DNA from: Candidatus Heimdallarchaeota archaeon
GTDB lineage: Archaea > Asgardarchaeota > Heimdallarchaeia > Heimdallarchaeales > Heimdallarchaeaceae
Length of the DNA stretch: 12,436 bases
Direction of reading: 5' to 3'
Assembly (NCBI GenBank): GCA_016839875.1
Contig: JAEOTK010000257.1
Coordinates: forward strand, 1 to 12,436
Part shown: piece by piece, positions 1 to 7,872 of the stretch
How positions within the stretch are numbered: position 1 is the first letter of the stretch
How the letters are laid out: each line of letters opens with the position of its first letter
The notes under the pieces: generated by a model
Databases searched by the model: none
Told to the model about the DNA's origin: nothing
What the model saw: only the letters and a program-made list of their open reading frames with translations
Translations under genes and position numbers: made by a program

Positions 1-127
1 ACTTCGTAAGTTCTAAGTGTCATTGAGTCTCCTAGAATTATGCTATGTTAAAGATTTCGGAAATATTCAATGGATTTTTTTTATTCTAGTAGAAAGAATA
101 ATTAACCCAACCAAAATACTGTTCTCA

Positions 128-1651
128 ATGGATGAACCAATAAGAATTGTACACTTCAGTGATACACACTTTACTAGACGCCCTCAATTTATCAAGGAAA
201 GCTATAATTCTGCTGTCGAAACTATTAATTCGATACCACATGATTTTGCTATTTTTTCTGGTGACTTAACTCAAGATGGATTAGGGGATGAGTATGTCTA
301 TGCAAATGAAATCCGAAGGAATATAATCTCCCCCAAAGTATATTGGATAATTGGGAATCATGATAGCAGAAGCGGAGGTTTTGAAGTTTGGGAAAAAATG
401 GTTGGTCCCAGAGAGTTTTATGATTTCAATGATGACATCCTGTTTATTGGGTTGGATTCATGTATTCCTGATCAAGATGGTGGTCGTTTTGGTAGAGAGG
501 CACTTGATTATACATCTAAACTTCTGACTAAATATGGAGATGCCAAGGTAAAAATTGTTGGTTTTCATCATCATCTAATTCCTCTACCAAAAACAGGGAG
601 AGAAAGATCAAATGCAGTAGATGCAGGAGATATGCTATCTGTTTTGCTTGATCATAATGTTGATGCTGTTTTTACCGGTCATAAACATCACCCGAATGTT
701 TACAAAGTAGAGGATACAATAATTATCTCTGCTGGGAGTGTTTCAAGTTATAAGACAAGAAGTGGGGGACCTCGAACTCTTAACTATGTAGAAATTAAAC
801 CCGAGAAAGATATTAAGATTAAAACAATGGAAACTGATGGGAAACCAATAAGGACAGAAGTAAAAACCATTACAAGACGTTTCAGAATGGTAGACTCATC
901 AGGAGGAAAATGGTTAAGACTTGCACAGATATCAGGAACAGATTTTGGATCAACATTCAGTCAACAACTTGGCTTATTTACAAGAGGTATGGAACTAGTT
1001 TCAAGTACAAATCCTGATTTCATCATTCATTGTGGTAATTTAACTGCAAAAGGTAGAGCTATTGATTACGATTTAGCAGTAGAAGCTTTTTCTCCATTTT
1101 CAGAAAATTTCATTTTATGTCCAGGACCAAATGATATGCTAGGTTATGGGGATAATCTCCTGTTCAAATATTTTGATATTGATAAAATTGTAGAAGAAAA
1201 TGAGTCTTGTTTCTACATTCTAAATTCATCGGCACCAGAAACTGAAATAGGTGTAGTTGGACGAACAACAATCAATAGATTACAAAGACATGTTTACCAT
1301 GAAAGGCAAGAAAAACAAGACAAATTCCATACAATAGTAACACATCACCACTTGATTCCAATACCAGGAACTAGAGAAACATCTGCTTTAGAAGATTCAG
1401 GAGACGTACTTAAAATGCTTACAGACACACAAGTTAATCTCGTATTATCTGGACACTTAGGAAAAGCATTTTGTACTAGAGTTGAGAAAACAGCCTTTGT
1501 TAACTGCAATACTCTCTCTTCGCAAAAGACTGCTTCACCTGAAAATAGCTTCAATTTAATAGATATTTCCACAGAAGGAGCAATAGTGGTTTCCGAAATT
1601 CACGTTCCATCTGGATTTCGTCGGATATTAGGAATTTTTCCTGGAAATTAA
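128..1651 (+). CDS. Tandem calcineurin-like metallophosphoesterase, second domain degenerate
   Basis: This 507-residue protein has two metallophosphoesterase domains and no signal peptide, so it is probably cytoplasmic. The first domain (about residues 5-245) carries the full metal-binding set: D12-x-H14 in FSDTHF, D46 in SGDLTQDG, N77-H78-D79 in GNHD, a histidine at 147-149, and H185-x-H187 in GHKHH. The order and context resemble the CpdA/GpdQ class of cyclic-nucleotide or glycerophosphodiester phosphodiesterases; the substrate cannot be read from sequence. The second domain (about 262-500) is clearly a copy: HHHLIPIP at 406-413 mirrors HHHLIPLP at 147-154. Its motifs are SGTDF, CGN, GPND and GHLG, so most ligands are gone and it is probably non-catalytic. 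I chose the ATG at 128 because it lies directly before the first beta strand (MDEPIRIVHFSD). An in-frame ATG at 17 would add 37 residues that do not look like part of the fold. No Shine-Dalgarno site is visible. Confidence 0.88.
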   Translation: MDEPIRIVHFSDTHFTRRPQFIKESYNSAVETINSIPHDFAIFSGDLTQDGLGDEYVYANEIRRNIISPKVYWIIGNHDSRSGGFEVWEKMVGPREFYDFNDDILFIGLDSCIPDQDGGRFGREALDYTSKLLTKYGDAKVKIVGFHHHLIPLPKTGRERSNAVDAGDMLSVLLDHNVDAVFTGHKHHPNVYKVEDTIIISAGSVSSYKTRSGGPRTLNYVEIKPEKDIKIKTMETDGKPIRTEVKTITRRFRMVDSSGGKWLRLAQISGTDFGSTFSQQLGLFTRGMELVSSTNPDFIIHCGNLTAKGRAIDYDLAVEAFSPFSENFILCPGPNDMLGYGDNLLFKYFDIDKIVEENESCFYILNSSAPETEIGVVGRTTINRLQRHVYHERQEKQDKFHTIVTHHHLIPIPGTRETSALEDSGDVLKMLTDTQVNLVLSGHLGKAFCTRVEKTAFVNCNTLSSQKTASPENSFNLIDISTEGAIVVSEIHVPSGFRRILGIFPGN

Positions 1652-1711
1652 ATATAAATCATTGGTTGAAAACATGATTTTTCTACTTAGTTGTACAGCC
1701 TTTGTCGAAGA

Positions 1712-1721
1712 ATATTTAAAA
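1712..1721 (+). promoter_or_regulatory. TATA-like box for the giant surface protein gene
   Basis: The sequence atatttaaaa lies centred about 27 bases before the ATG at 1744. That is the spacing expected of an archaeal TATA box driving a leaderless transcript. No Shine-Dalgarno motif occurs before the gene, which agrees. The 92-base spacer (1652-1743) also holds a short T-run at 1678-1682 that could end the upstream transcript, but it has no hairpin and is weak evidence. Confidence 0.45.
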
Positions 1722-1743
1722 CATCAATGACTGAGATAAATTG

Positions 1744-4700
1744 ATGAAGCTTCCATCTAGTATACGTAAATTCAAAAAGTTGTCTTTATATTTAGCAAGT
1801 TATTCACTATTAATTATTGTAATGTTGGCACCTGTTCCACAAATTCATGCAGCAGGTAATCCAATGAATTATAGGAGTTTACCGGGTTCTATTTCACTTG
1901 AAAACGGAGAAACTATTACAGAAATAATTATTGAAGAACCAAGTATAAAACTAGAAGTGAGACCAGAGGAAATAGGTTCTCCCTATTCTCCAATTGACTC
2001 TATTTCTGGATCCGGTGACGCTTTTACAATTAATGATTATTTTATTTATGAAGAAAGTCACTCCGAGGATTTAGATAATGTCTATACTAGTATTCAAGTA
2101 AATGATTATATTCAAGCAAATTACACAGTAGCAGATTTAGGTTACTCTGATGACTACTACTCTTACGATATTTCTAGCATAACTGCTCTGAAAGATTTCT
2201 ATGAAATAGAAGCATATACTTCTCGATCAGTTCGAAGAGATGTCGGATATTCTGATTATAAGATAGTTGCACAAGGATTTGAGGTGAAGTGGGATAATGC
2301 AAACTTCACACAAGCCAGATTGTGGCTTCAAGAAAATGTTGTTTTCAATGACCAAGTTGAGATTTTTCTATGTCCAATTGGTTCAGATAATTATCCTAAT
2401 GCAACCAATGTTTTGAGTACAGCAGGCACATATACTGGTAGTACTCTTGCTTCAACTTCTATGATAAATGGAGTTCAAATCCTACCAACATATACTTTTA
2501 GCGAAGTAACATTGTCAAAAGGTACATACTTCGTTGTAGTAAATTATACTACATATGTAGATGGTGCAAATTCTGTTATGTATTGGGGAAATAATACCAC
2601 ACCTAACACTGGATTAGCTTATAGAAGCATAGATAATTTCAATCTAACTTCTTGGTCTAGCAATACATGGGATTTCACTCTTGAGGTTGAACTATTGCCT
2701 GTAAATAGTACCTATGATGGTGCTCTTACATTTAATGATCCAAAAACTGTTAATCTAAAAGATAATACAACTAATATTAACAATAATTTCTTCACAATTC
2801 AAAGTTCATTTGAAGGTATTCATTATATCGTTGCTAATACTTCAGTAAGCATAAATTATGATACAATATATTATTTCTCAACAACTTATTCATCTTCATC
2901 AGCATATTCAATTACTAATTCCACATATAATTCAATGAGTTGTGACTGGAACATAACTTGGTTATCTGATCAGATATCAACAACCTATACATTGTTAGAT
3001 AGAAATATGTCACTTCTTATTCCGGCAGATTGGACAGATACATTTGATTGGTATTATAATCTGACTTCTCAACCTTCATTTGAGAAATTGGGTAGATATT
3101 ATATCATCTATCTAAATACAACTACGAGTGCTGGTGATTGGTGGATTGATACTACAAGTCCAAATCATATTTTCTCCACTACTTTCTCTGATGATGTATC
3201 TGAGACAGACCGATACGTACTGGGATATTGGACTACTGATACTACTGATGCATATGGTTATAATGGTTCTACAATTTATTTAGATGCATATGTTAGAGGA
3301 GATGATGGTTCAGTATATAATGATACAACAGGAGCTCTTAATTATACTTTATTTGATCCATCCGGACAAATTGTTCCTCTCAAATCGTCATTAGATGCGA
3401 ATCTTTCTTATGTGGATGTAACTTCTTATAGTTACAGCGGTTTGTCTTTTGTAACTGATGGTTATATTAGTTCATCAATTACTTTTGATCCTTCAGTTTA
3501 TGGTTCAGATCTAGCAGGTTTTTGGACTGCAATGGTATATTGGGAGAATGGGACTGAAGTTGGGTTCTATACCCAGAGGATTATTGTACAAACAAATACA
3601 ACATTCATTTGTGAATGGGAAATAGAACCTGGAACAAATAACTGGACAACTGCTGATCTTACTAGAGAGCAGTTTGATGATATTGATATAAGAGCTTTCT
3701 ATTACAATATTAGTGAACCTTTCTTTATTGGTTTAGGTAAATCTATACCAAACGCTGATGTGACTTTTACACCAAGTTGGAAAGCTGGAGGAACTTTCGC
3801 TGATTCTGCTCCAAATTATACAACTACAGTGAATGCAGATGCTGCAGTGGGTGTTCATACAATTGATATACTTGCATCAGGAGCATTTCTTATAAATCAT
3901 ACAGCTAGCTTTGATGTGAATATCTTTTACAAGCTAGATTTTGATATTCTAAATACATTTTATAACGCTAACTATACAAATAATGCATTCTTCTATTTTG
4001 CATTAACTGATGTATCTGCAAGCACAAATCTAACTGATGTTGCTCCTGGATCACCAGATGATATGACTGTGGTTATCGATAATGGAATAGATAATTTCAT
4101 TCTCTCTTCCCCAGCAGATTATAGTTTCACATATACAGGAGCATCTGAATTGTGGGAACTTGATATTAGTACATCCTCAAACAGTCTTGCTGTTGGATTA
4201 TACGATGTTTTCATTACAGTTCAATACAATGACTATAGAGCAAACTATACAGATCAATATGTTTCTGATGTTTTCAAATTAGAAGTAAGTGCTCCAGAAA
4301 CTGTAATTCAAATTAATTCTGCTGCTGCTTCAATTTATACATATCATACTGCTCTATTCAATTTTGATTTCCATGATACCAATCATTCACTGGACTTAAC
4401 TGGTGCAGTAGTTGATGTATGGTTCAATATATCTGATGTCTCAGCTATTGTGACACCAATAGGAAACTCCTATCAAGTTGAAGTAACAAGTAACAATCCA
4501 AATACAATAGGTATTAGAGTTTACATCAATGTAACAAAATCTAATTATGTACCAATATACAACTACATTTTAGGAGATCTTAATGTTGTCATTATTCAAA
4601 CAGATATAACAACAATTGATGTACCACCAGACATGTTTGATGGTTACAACACTTCGGTAATCATTCAATTCAATGATTTAGATAATACCGAAACAATTGA

Positions 4701-7026
4701 TGGAGCATATTTAGCAAGTATTATTACAAATTCAACCAGTTTTGTAAATGTCGGCATCGTTGCTATGGGAGGAGGACAATATAACATCACGTTCATCAAT
4801 TATGATGTTGCAGTTTTCTGGTTAGATATGAATATAACTCTGGCAAAACCAGGGTACTATAGTGCAGTTATTCGGATAACAATAAAGGTAATTGTTGTTC
4901 AAACAGATTCACTACTGTTGGATAGTAGTTCTGTAAGCATATATTACAATACGGGAACAGCTTTCAACATTCTCTATTGGGACAATGTATCTATGGTTAA
5001 TGTCACTAGTCCTGGGGTGTTCTTTTCAGGAAATCTAACAGGTGTTGCAACTCCTGTAGATAGTTTCTTTAACAATGTAACTTCTATAACAATTGCATCA
5101 ATATCCACTCTTGGTTACTATGAGTTAATTATAACGATTGTAGAACCTGGATTCGCTCCGCAAATAATAGTTGTTTATATTTTGGTTCAAGAAAGAGAAA
5201 CATCGATAGATTCAAGTGATACAGATTTGGTGTTTTACGCTGATCTAACAGATCAGATACTTTTAAACTATACTGATGAGTTAGTTGTAACTGAAATATT
5301 GGGAGCTACTGTTGACATCGAATTTGCATCTGCAAATAACACACTTGACATAAGTAATTATTTTGACATCAATTTAGTTGATGTAGGATCATTTTATGAG
5401 ATTACATTCGATCCTATTGAAATTAATGCGACAGGTTTTATTTTCATATTTAACATTACCATCAGTCTATATGGTTACGAAACTGATTTCATACTCATAA
5501 CTGTCACTATTAATATACATCCTACTTCAATAGATAGTACATCTGACGACCAAGATACAATATATGCAGATGAGGATGGAGAATTTACAGTTGTATATGA
5601 AACAGCTGAAAATAGTTTCATATCAGGTGCAGAAATAGATTATGAAATAATAAATGGTACAACTGCAGAAATCCTTTCTGTAACTTATTCTCCAAGGATC
5701 GACAGCTATATTATTTACTTAACTTTTGATGAGGATTTGGTGGCAGGAAAGAATTTCACCATACTACTCACTTTCTACAAACCTGGTTTTGAAAATCAAA
5801 CATGGCTGATAAATGTAAGTGTTCATGAAAAAATAACTTATGAAATAATCATTGAAATTGTTGGAGATTTAAGACAATTGGGTACAATACAATTCAGAGT
5901 ATCTATTGATAATTTCAATATCGCTTTATTAACAACAATGTCTTTTGATAATATCAGATTTTATACAACACCAGATGGAGACGTAGTAGTAATAACCTAT
6001 GAATTTACTTTTGCTAATGGAACTACGAGAGAATATACGATAGAAGCTGCATTCGTGCAGATTCAACCAGGTCTCTATGTTGCACTGACTAGTGAAATTC
6101 TGGTTCCATGGCGTGTAGCAGAAGTTAATTATTCAGCTTCTTATACTCCTACAAGTGAATCAGTTATTTCTAGTGAAGCATCCAGCTCTCATTCTGCAGG
6201 TATAGAGGTAGCTCAATTCATGGATCTTATAACCTTCTTGTTCAGCGAATATACACCTTACATGGCAGCTGCACTGGCAGTTATTGCTATTATATTCATC
6301 TCATTAACTATACACTTTGCTGTAGTAAGACCCAGGAAACAAAAGAGAAAAGCTAGGAAACGTGGATATCTGGATAAGATTTCGAAAATCCTTACAAGTG
6401 TTATATCCATGAGAAAAGTTATAGTTGTTCATAACGATACAGGATTACCAGTTTATGAATGGGATCTTGGTGGTGAAATAACTGTTGATTCATCATTGGT
6501 TTCTGGTTTCCTTCAAGCTGTTTCTGGAATGGGTGGCGAGATAAGTGGTGGAGAAGCTAGTGCTGTTAAGAAAATAGACTATGGACAATTCTGTGTATCT
6601 AGTTCAGGTACTGATTGTATCACAACCTACCTCTTCAGTACAGCTGATATCTCAAAGGATGTTGAACAAGGACTAGCTGAATTCGTTGAATGGTTTGAGA
6701 AAAGATTCCACTCAATGACTAGCCCTACATGGGATGGCAATACAGAAGAATTTACTACTAACGCTCGAGCAATCATTGACACAATATCAGAAAATCTATT
6801 CATTTGGGCATTACACCCACTTACAGTTAACGTTGTAAAAGAGAAGGATGTACCCAAACTTGATCAGTTAAGTCAGAAGATATACAAGTTCATCAAGGAT
6901 TACAAGGAAGTATCCATTAGTGTAGCACTTGAATACTTCAATAAATCACCTATTGAAGAAACATTATCCAAACTCTTTGAATTAGTTGATAATGCATTCT
7001 TGCTAAGAAAAAGACTTCGAAAGTAA
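1744..7026 (+). CDS. Giant single-pass surface protein with cytoplasmic longin-like and winged-helix-like tail
   Basis: I do not recognise this 1,760-residue protein as a named family, but its architecture is readable. It has a basic N-terminus (RKFKK), a hydrophobic stretch and a likely signal-peptidase site near IHA-AG at about residue 37. The ectodomain of about 1,465 residues is rich in Thr, Ser, Asn, Tyr and aromatics, has very few Cys, and contains about 50 N-x-S/T sequons. It ends in about 100-residue beta-rich repeats and a Ser-rich stalk. A transmembrane helix (about 1507-1528) is followed by a positive patch (RPRKQKRKARKR), placing the C-terminus inside. The tail has a longin/roadblock-like domain (about 1556-1655) and a winged-helix-like end (about 1706-1760). 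It is probably an envelope or S-layer-associated protein with receptor or adhesin character; the ligand and output are unknown. A TTG at 1741 is an alternative start; the ATG at 1744 better fits the TATA spacing. Confidence 0.85.
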   Translation: MKLPSSIRKFKKLSLYLASYSLLIIVMLAPVPQIHAAGNPMNYRSLPGSISLENGETITEIIIEEPSIKLEVRPEEIGSPYSPIDSISGSGDAFTINDYFIYEESHSEDLDNVYTSIQVNDYIQANYTVADLGYSDDYYSYDISSITALKDFYEIEAYTSRSVRRDVGYSDYKIVAQGFEVKWDNANFTQARLWLQENVVFNDQVEIFLCPIGSDNYPNATNVLSTAGTYTGSTLASTSMINGVQILPTYTFSEVTLSKGTYFVVVNYTTYVDGANSVMYWGNNTTPNTGLAYRSIDNFNLTSWSSNTWDFTLEVELLPVNSTYDGALTFNDPKTVNLKDNTTNINNNFFTIQSSFEGIHYIVANTSVSINYDTIYYFSTTYSSSSAYSITNSTYNSMSCDWNITWLSDQISTTYTLLDRNMSLLIPADWTDTFDWYYNLTSQPSFEKLGRYYIIYLNTTTSAGDWWIDTTSPNHIFSTTFSDDVSETDRYVLGYWTTDTTDAYGYNGSTIYLDAYVRGDDGSVYNDTTGALNYTLFDPSGQIVPLKSSLDANLSYVDVTSYSYSGLSFVTDGYISSSITFDPSVYGSDLAGFWTAMVYWENGTEVGFYTQRIIVQTNTTFICEWEIEPGTNNWTTADLTREQFDDIDIRAFYYNISEPFFIGLGKSIPNADVTFTPSWKAGGTFADSAPNYTTTVNADAAVGVHTIDILASGAFLINHTASFDVNIFYKLDFDILNTFYNANYTNNAFFYFALTDVSASTNLTDVAPGSPDDMTVVIDNGIDNFILSSPADYSFTYTGASELWELDISTSSNSLAVGLYDVFITVQYNDYRANYTDQYVSDVFKLEVSAPETVIQINSAAASIYTYHTALFNFDFHDTNHSLDLTGAVVDVWFNISDVSAIVTPIGNSYQVEVTSNNPNTIGIRVYINVTKSNYVPIYNYILGDLNVVIIQTDITTIDVPPDMFDGYNTSVIIQFNDLDNTETIDGAYLASIITNSTSFVNVGIVAMGGGQYNITFINYDVAVFWLDMNITLAKPGYYSAVIRITIKVIVVQTDSLLLDSSSVSIYYNTGTAFNILYWDNVSMVNVTSPGVFFSGNLTGVATPVDSFFNNVTSITIASISTLGYYELIITIVEPGFAPQIIVVYILVQERETSIDSSDTDLVFYADLTDQILLNYTDELVVTEILGATVDIEFASANNTLDISNYFDINLVDVGSFYEITFDPIEINATGFIFIFNITISLYGYETDFILITVTINIHPTSIDSTSDDQDTIYADEDGEFTVVYETAENSFISGAEIDYEIINGTTAEILSVTYSPRIDSYIIYLTFDEDLVAGKNFTILLTFYKPGFENQTWLINVSVHEKITYEIIIEIVGDLRQLGTIQFRVSIDNFNIALLTTMSFDNIRFYTTPDGDVVVITYEFTFANGTTREYTIEAAFVQIQPGLYVALTSEILVPWRVAEVNYSASYTPTSESVISSEASSSHSAGIEVAQFMDLITFLFSEYTPYMAAALAVIAIIFISLTIHFAVVRPRKQKRKARKRGYLDKISKILTSVISMRKVIVVHNDTGLPVYEWDLGGEITVDSSLVSGFLQAVSGMGGEISGGEASAVKKIDYGQFCVSSSGTDCITTYLFSTADISKDVEQGLAEFVEWFEKRFHSMTSPTWDGNTEEFTTNARAIIDTISENLFIWALHPLTVNVVKEKDVPKLDQLSQKIYKFIKDYKEVSISVALEYFNKSPIEETLSKLFELVDNAFLLRKRLRK
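4291..5823 (+). repeat. Five tandem ~100-residue beta-sandwich-like modules in the surface protein
   Basis: The membrane-proximal ectodomain splits into five diverged modules: 4291-4596, 4597-4899, 4900-5187, 5188-5517 and 5518-5823 (102, 101, 96, 110 and 102 residues). Each starts near a T-x-x-[IL]-D motif (TTIDV, LLLDS, TSIDS, TSIDS). Each then has an aromatic strand with Y-N-T or Y-A-D followed by an acidic loop and usually a GA-x-[VI] motif. Each closes with a turn such as KSNY, KPGY, EPGF, LYGY or KPGF before a strand of alternating hydrophobic residues. The length and alternation fit Ig-like or other beta-sandwich domains. A sixth, more diverged module may follow to about 6120. The repeats are visible in protein but not in DNA, so they are old. 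Confidence 0.6.
6409..7023 (+). other. Cytoplasmic region: longin/roadblock-like domain plus winged-helix-like end
   Basis: This is a region within the surface protein. Residues from MRKVIVVHND onward form an alpha/beta pattern: a strand, a turn (TGLP), a second strand (VYEWDL), then a helix with the signature SGFLQAVSGMGGEI. Strands KIDYGQFCVSS and CITTYLFST follow, then a long helix ending at EKRF (6708). The [LI]-x-SGFL-x-A pattern after a strand pair matches my recollection of longin/roadblock-like domains widespread in Asgard proteins; this is from memory and was not searched. From 6859 the sequence LSQKIYKFIKDYKEVSISVA and the helix IEETLSKLFELV followed by FLLRKRLRK look like a winged helix. 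No metal or nucleotide site is visible. Confidence 0.55.
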
Positions 7027-7032
7027 GCAAAC

Positions 7033-7040
7033 ATAAATAA
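7033..7040 (+). promoter_or_regulatory. TATA-like element before the HAD hydrolase gene
   Basis: The octamer ATAAATAA is centred about 33 bases before the ATG at 7069, inside a 42-base spacer with no Shine-Dalgarno motif. The same octamer occurs before the next gene at 7822-7829. In AT-rich DNA this can arise by chance. Confidence 0.3.
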
Positions 7041-7068
7041 ACGGTTCAGAAGACATTGAACACGAAAA

Positions 7069-7794
7069 ATGTCTAATGAATCCTCTTGGCAAGATTATGC
7101 TTTACTTTTTGATATGGATGGAGTATTAATTAGCCTTAAAGCTAGATGGATAAATCCTATTGAAGAAATTTTTTTCAAAATAAAGCCAGATTTCAACAGA
7201 GATGCAATTTCTCAACACAGTTCTTCTTTATTGCTGGTTCATGGAGGTAGAACCAATATACTCATGCTGCAAGGAATCCTTGAAGTGTGCAATGTTGGAG
7301 GTTTAAATGTTTTTCAGAAGATCCGCGTTTTAGTTAGTTTAGGTTTTGTATTGCTTCGAAGAAAGAAATTTCCAATAATACCTTTAGAAGGGGCAGTTAC
7401 AACTCTAGAACAACTTCAAAAAATGGGTTTCAAACTAGCATTAGTAACTTCTGCTTCTAGGTTTACAGCACGAAGATTAAGAAAGTATTTTCCAGAGTTA
7501 CATAATAAATTTCAGACTATAGTAACTAGAACTGATGTGCGTTTTACAAAGCCTTATCCAGATCAACTTCTCATTGCAATAAATAAATTAGACGTTGATA
7601 AATCTAATAGTGCAATGGTGGGAGATTTTACTTCAGATATTTATGCGGGTAAGAATGCAGGTATCAAAACTATTGGTATTCTAGGTGAATTTCCAGAAAT
7701 AAATAAGGCCTTATTGGAAAGATCTAAACCTGATATTATTTTGAAAGATGTAACAGAAATACCTGCGATTGTCTCTCAATTTTTTAGTACATAG
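7069..7794 (+). CDS. HAD-superfamily phosphatase (phosphoglycolate phosphatase/PpaX-like)
   Basis: This 241-residue cytoplasmic hydrolase shows all four HAD motifs. The catalytic Asp pair D15-x-D17 is in LLFDMDGVL, motif II T127/S128 in LALVTSAS, motif III K161 in RFTKPYPD, and motif IV G185-D186 with D190 in MVGDFTSDIYAG. The roughly 90 residues between motifs I and II form a mainly helical cap (type C1), as in phosphoglycolate phosphatases, beta-phosphoglucomutases and PpaX-like enzymes. The [KR]P-x-P-x-x[LI] segment and the GIKTIGI strand support that subgroup. It probably removes phosphate from a small metabolite; the substrate cannot be assigned. The start is the first in-frame ATG after the surface-protein stop, 42 bases downstream, with no Shine-Dalgarno site. 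The neighbours give no pathway clue. Confidence 0.88.
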   Translation: MSNESSWQDYALLFDMDGVLISLKARWINPIEEIFFKIKPDFNRDAISQHSSSLLLVHGGRTNILMLQGILEVCNVGGLNVFQKIRVLVSLGFVLLRRKKFPIIPLEGAVTTLEQLQKMGFKLALVTSASRFTARRLRKYFPELHNKFQTIVTRTDVRFTKPYPDQLLIAINKLDVDKSNSAMVGDFTSDIYAGKNAGIKTIGILGEFPEINKALLERSKPDIILKDVTEIPAIVSQFFST

Positions 7795-7821
7795 ATATAA
7801 ACTCTTTCTAGCAAGAAAAAG

Positions 7822-7829
7822 ATAAATAA
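7822..7829 (+). promoter_or_regulatory. TATA-like element before the H-protein-like gene
   Basis: The octamer ATAAATAA recurs here, about 47 bases before the ATG at 7873. A start of transcription about 25 bases downstream would leave a 5' leader of roughly 20 bases. No Shine-Dalgarno motif is visible in that leader. The call rests on position and composition only. Confidence 0.27.
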
Positions 7830-7872
7830 GGAAAACTTCAAAAATAGAGTAGAAACGAGTTGTTAGACTGAA

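Noticed and set aside
17..127. N-terminal extension of the phosphoesterase from an in-frame ATG at 17
   Set aside because: The 37 added residues look like translated AT-rich spacer and precede the natural first strand of the domain. The ATG at 128 fits the family better. The hydrophobic part is too short to be a convincing membrane anchor.
1..127. Possible end of another gene or a promoter at the left edge
   Set aside because: Stop codons interrupt the + strand and no family motif is visible. Several AT-rich stretches could pass for a TATA box, and none stands out.
1345..1572. Antisense ORF of 75 codons inside the phosphoesterase
   Set aside because: It lies entirely opposite a well-supported domain, has no family motif and no start signal.
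6627..6857. Antisense ORF of 76 codons inside the surface-protein tail
   Set aside because: It is opposite the conserved cytoplasmic region and has no recognisable motif.
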